45,725 nt of DNA, from assembly GCA_036502625.1 (NCBI GenBank), contig DASXYG010000088.1:1-45725 (forward strand), in the 5' to 3' direction. Positions 45,674 to 45,725 of the stretch are shown in pieces. Position 1 is the stretch's first letter, and every line of letters begins with the position of its first letter. Source of the stretch: DASXYG01 sp036502625 (GTDB lineage Bacteria > Actinomycetota > Actinomycetes > Streptosporangiales > Streptosporangiaceae). The position numbers and the translations under genes are program-made. Under the pieces are notes generated by a model. It did not search any database, was not told where the DNA came from, and saw nothing but the letters and a program-made list of their open reading frames with translations.

Positions 45674-45706
45674 CCGGGATGCCTGACATTGCGTCATTCA
45701 TCCCGG
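45674..45706. promoter_or_regulatory. Inverted repeat upstream of rpsB
   Basis: CCGGGATG (45674-45681) and CATCCCGG (45699-45706) are perfect 8-bp arms separated by 17 bp. Possible roles are an upstream-gene terminator, an operator, or a leader RNA stem. No gene is recognisable in 45543-45725. Confidence 0.4.
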
Positions 45707-45725
45707 AGCAAGCGGGCACGCGATT

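Overview
The window is a high-GC (about 70% or more by eye) actinobacterial chromosome segment. The pot-type transporter, the PucR regulators, the Tat-exported amine dehydrogenase, and the order rpsB-tsf-pyrH-frr-cdsA / rlmN / dxr-rseP-ispG point to a filamentous actinomycete. A Streptosporangiales member such as Thermomonosporaceae is my guess; the genus is not resolvable from sequence alone. No rRNA, tRNA, CRISPR array, transposase, integrase or phage gene was seen.

Layout. Both ends hold housekeeping genes on the minus strand. The left end carries ispG (cut by the window edge), rseP and dxr. The right end carries rpsB, tsf, pyrH, frr and cdsA, followed by an amino-acid permease and gdhA, then rlmN and a DivIVA-repeat protein. 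Between them lie about 32 kb of accessory metabolism. From left to right: two tandem secreted trypsin-like proteases (3.9-5.9 kb); an aldehyde dehydrogenase, a 1.16-kb non-coding repeat region and a PucR regulator divergent from gabT (5.9-11.5 kb); a small CxxC/CxxC protein and an orphan binding lipoprotein (11.8-13.3 kb); mmsA with a class III aminotransferase, a pterin carbinolamine dehydratase and a second PucR (13.4-18.3 kb); a small membrane protein, a DinB-like protein and copZ-copA (18.3-21.5 kb); a polyamine operon, aldehyde dehydrogenase-potA-potD-potB-potC-FAD oxidoreductase, divergent from an Lrp regulator and a diamine aminotransferase, followed by a spermidine dehydrogenase-like protein (21.7-32.9 kb); then an RsbW-like ATPase, a HIT protein and an ABC-2 type exporter (32.9-35.4 kb).

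How the genes fit together. Imported polyamines (PotABCD) can be cut by the spermidine dehydrogenase-like enzyme to 4-aminobutyraldehyde and 1,3-diaminopropane, and diamines can be transaminated by the SpuC-like enzyme. The aminoaldehyde dehydrogenase gives GABA (and, by inference, beta-alanine). GabT and an aldehyde dehydrogenase would carry GABA to succinate. The second aminotransferase with MmsA would carry beta-alanine to acetyl-CoA. GdhA links the glutamate formed to ammonia. The whole accessory block therefore reads as a polyamine/omega-amino-acid degradation region with three candidate local regulators (two PucR, one Lrp).

Most unusual non-coding feature: the 7343-8501 gap, with four copies of a ~70-bp repeat, a duplicated 45-mer, a 19-bp tandem array, and a C-rich to G-rich switch. 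Genome-style feature: the palindromic word CGTACG is strongly over-represented and appears to dictate codon choice at Val-Arg and Arg-Thr pairs.
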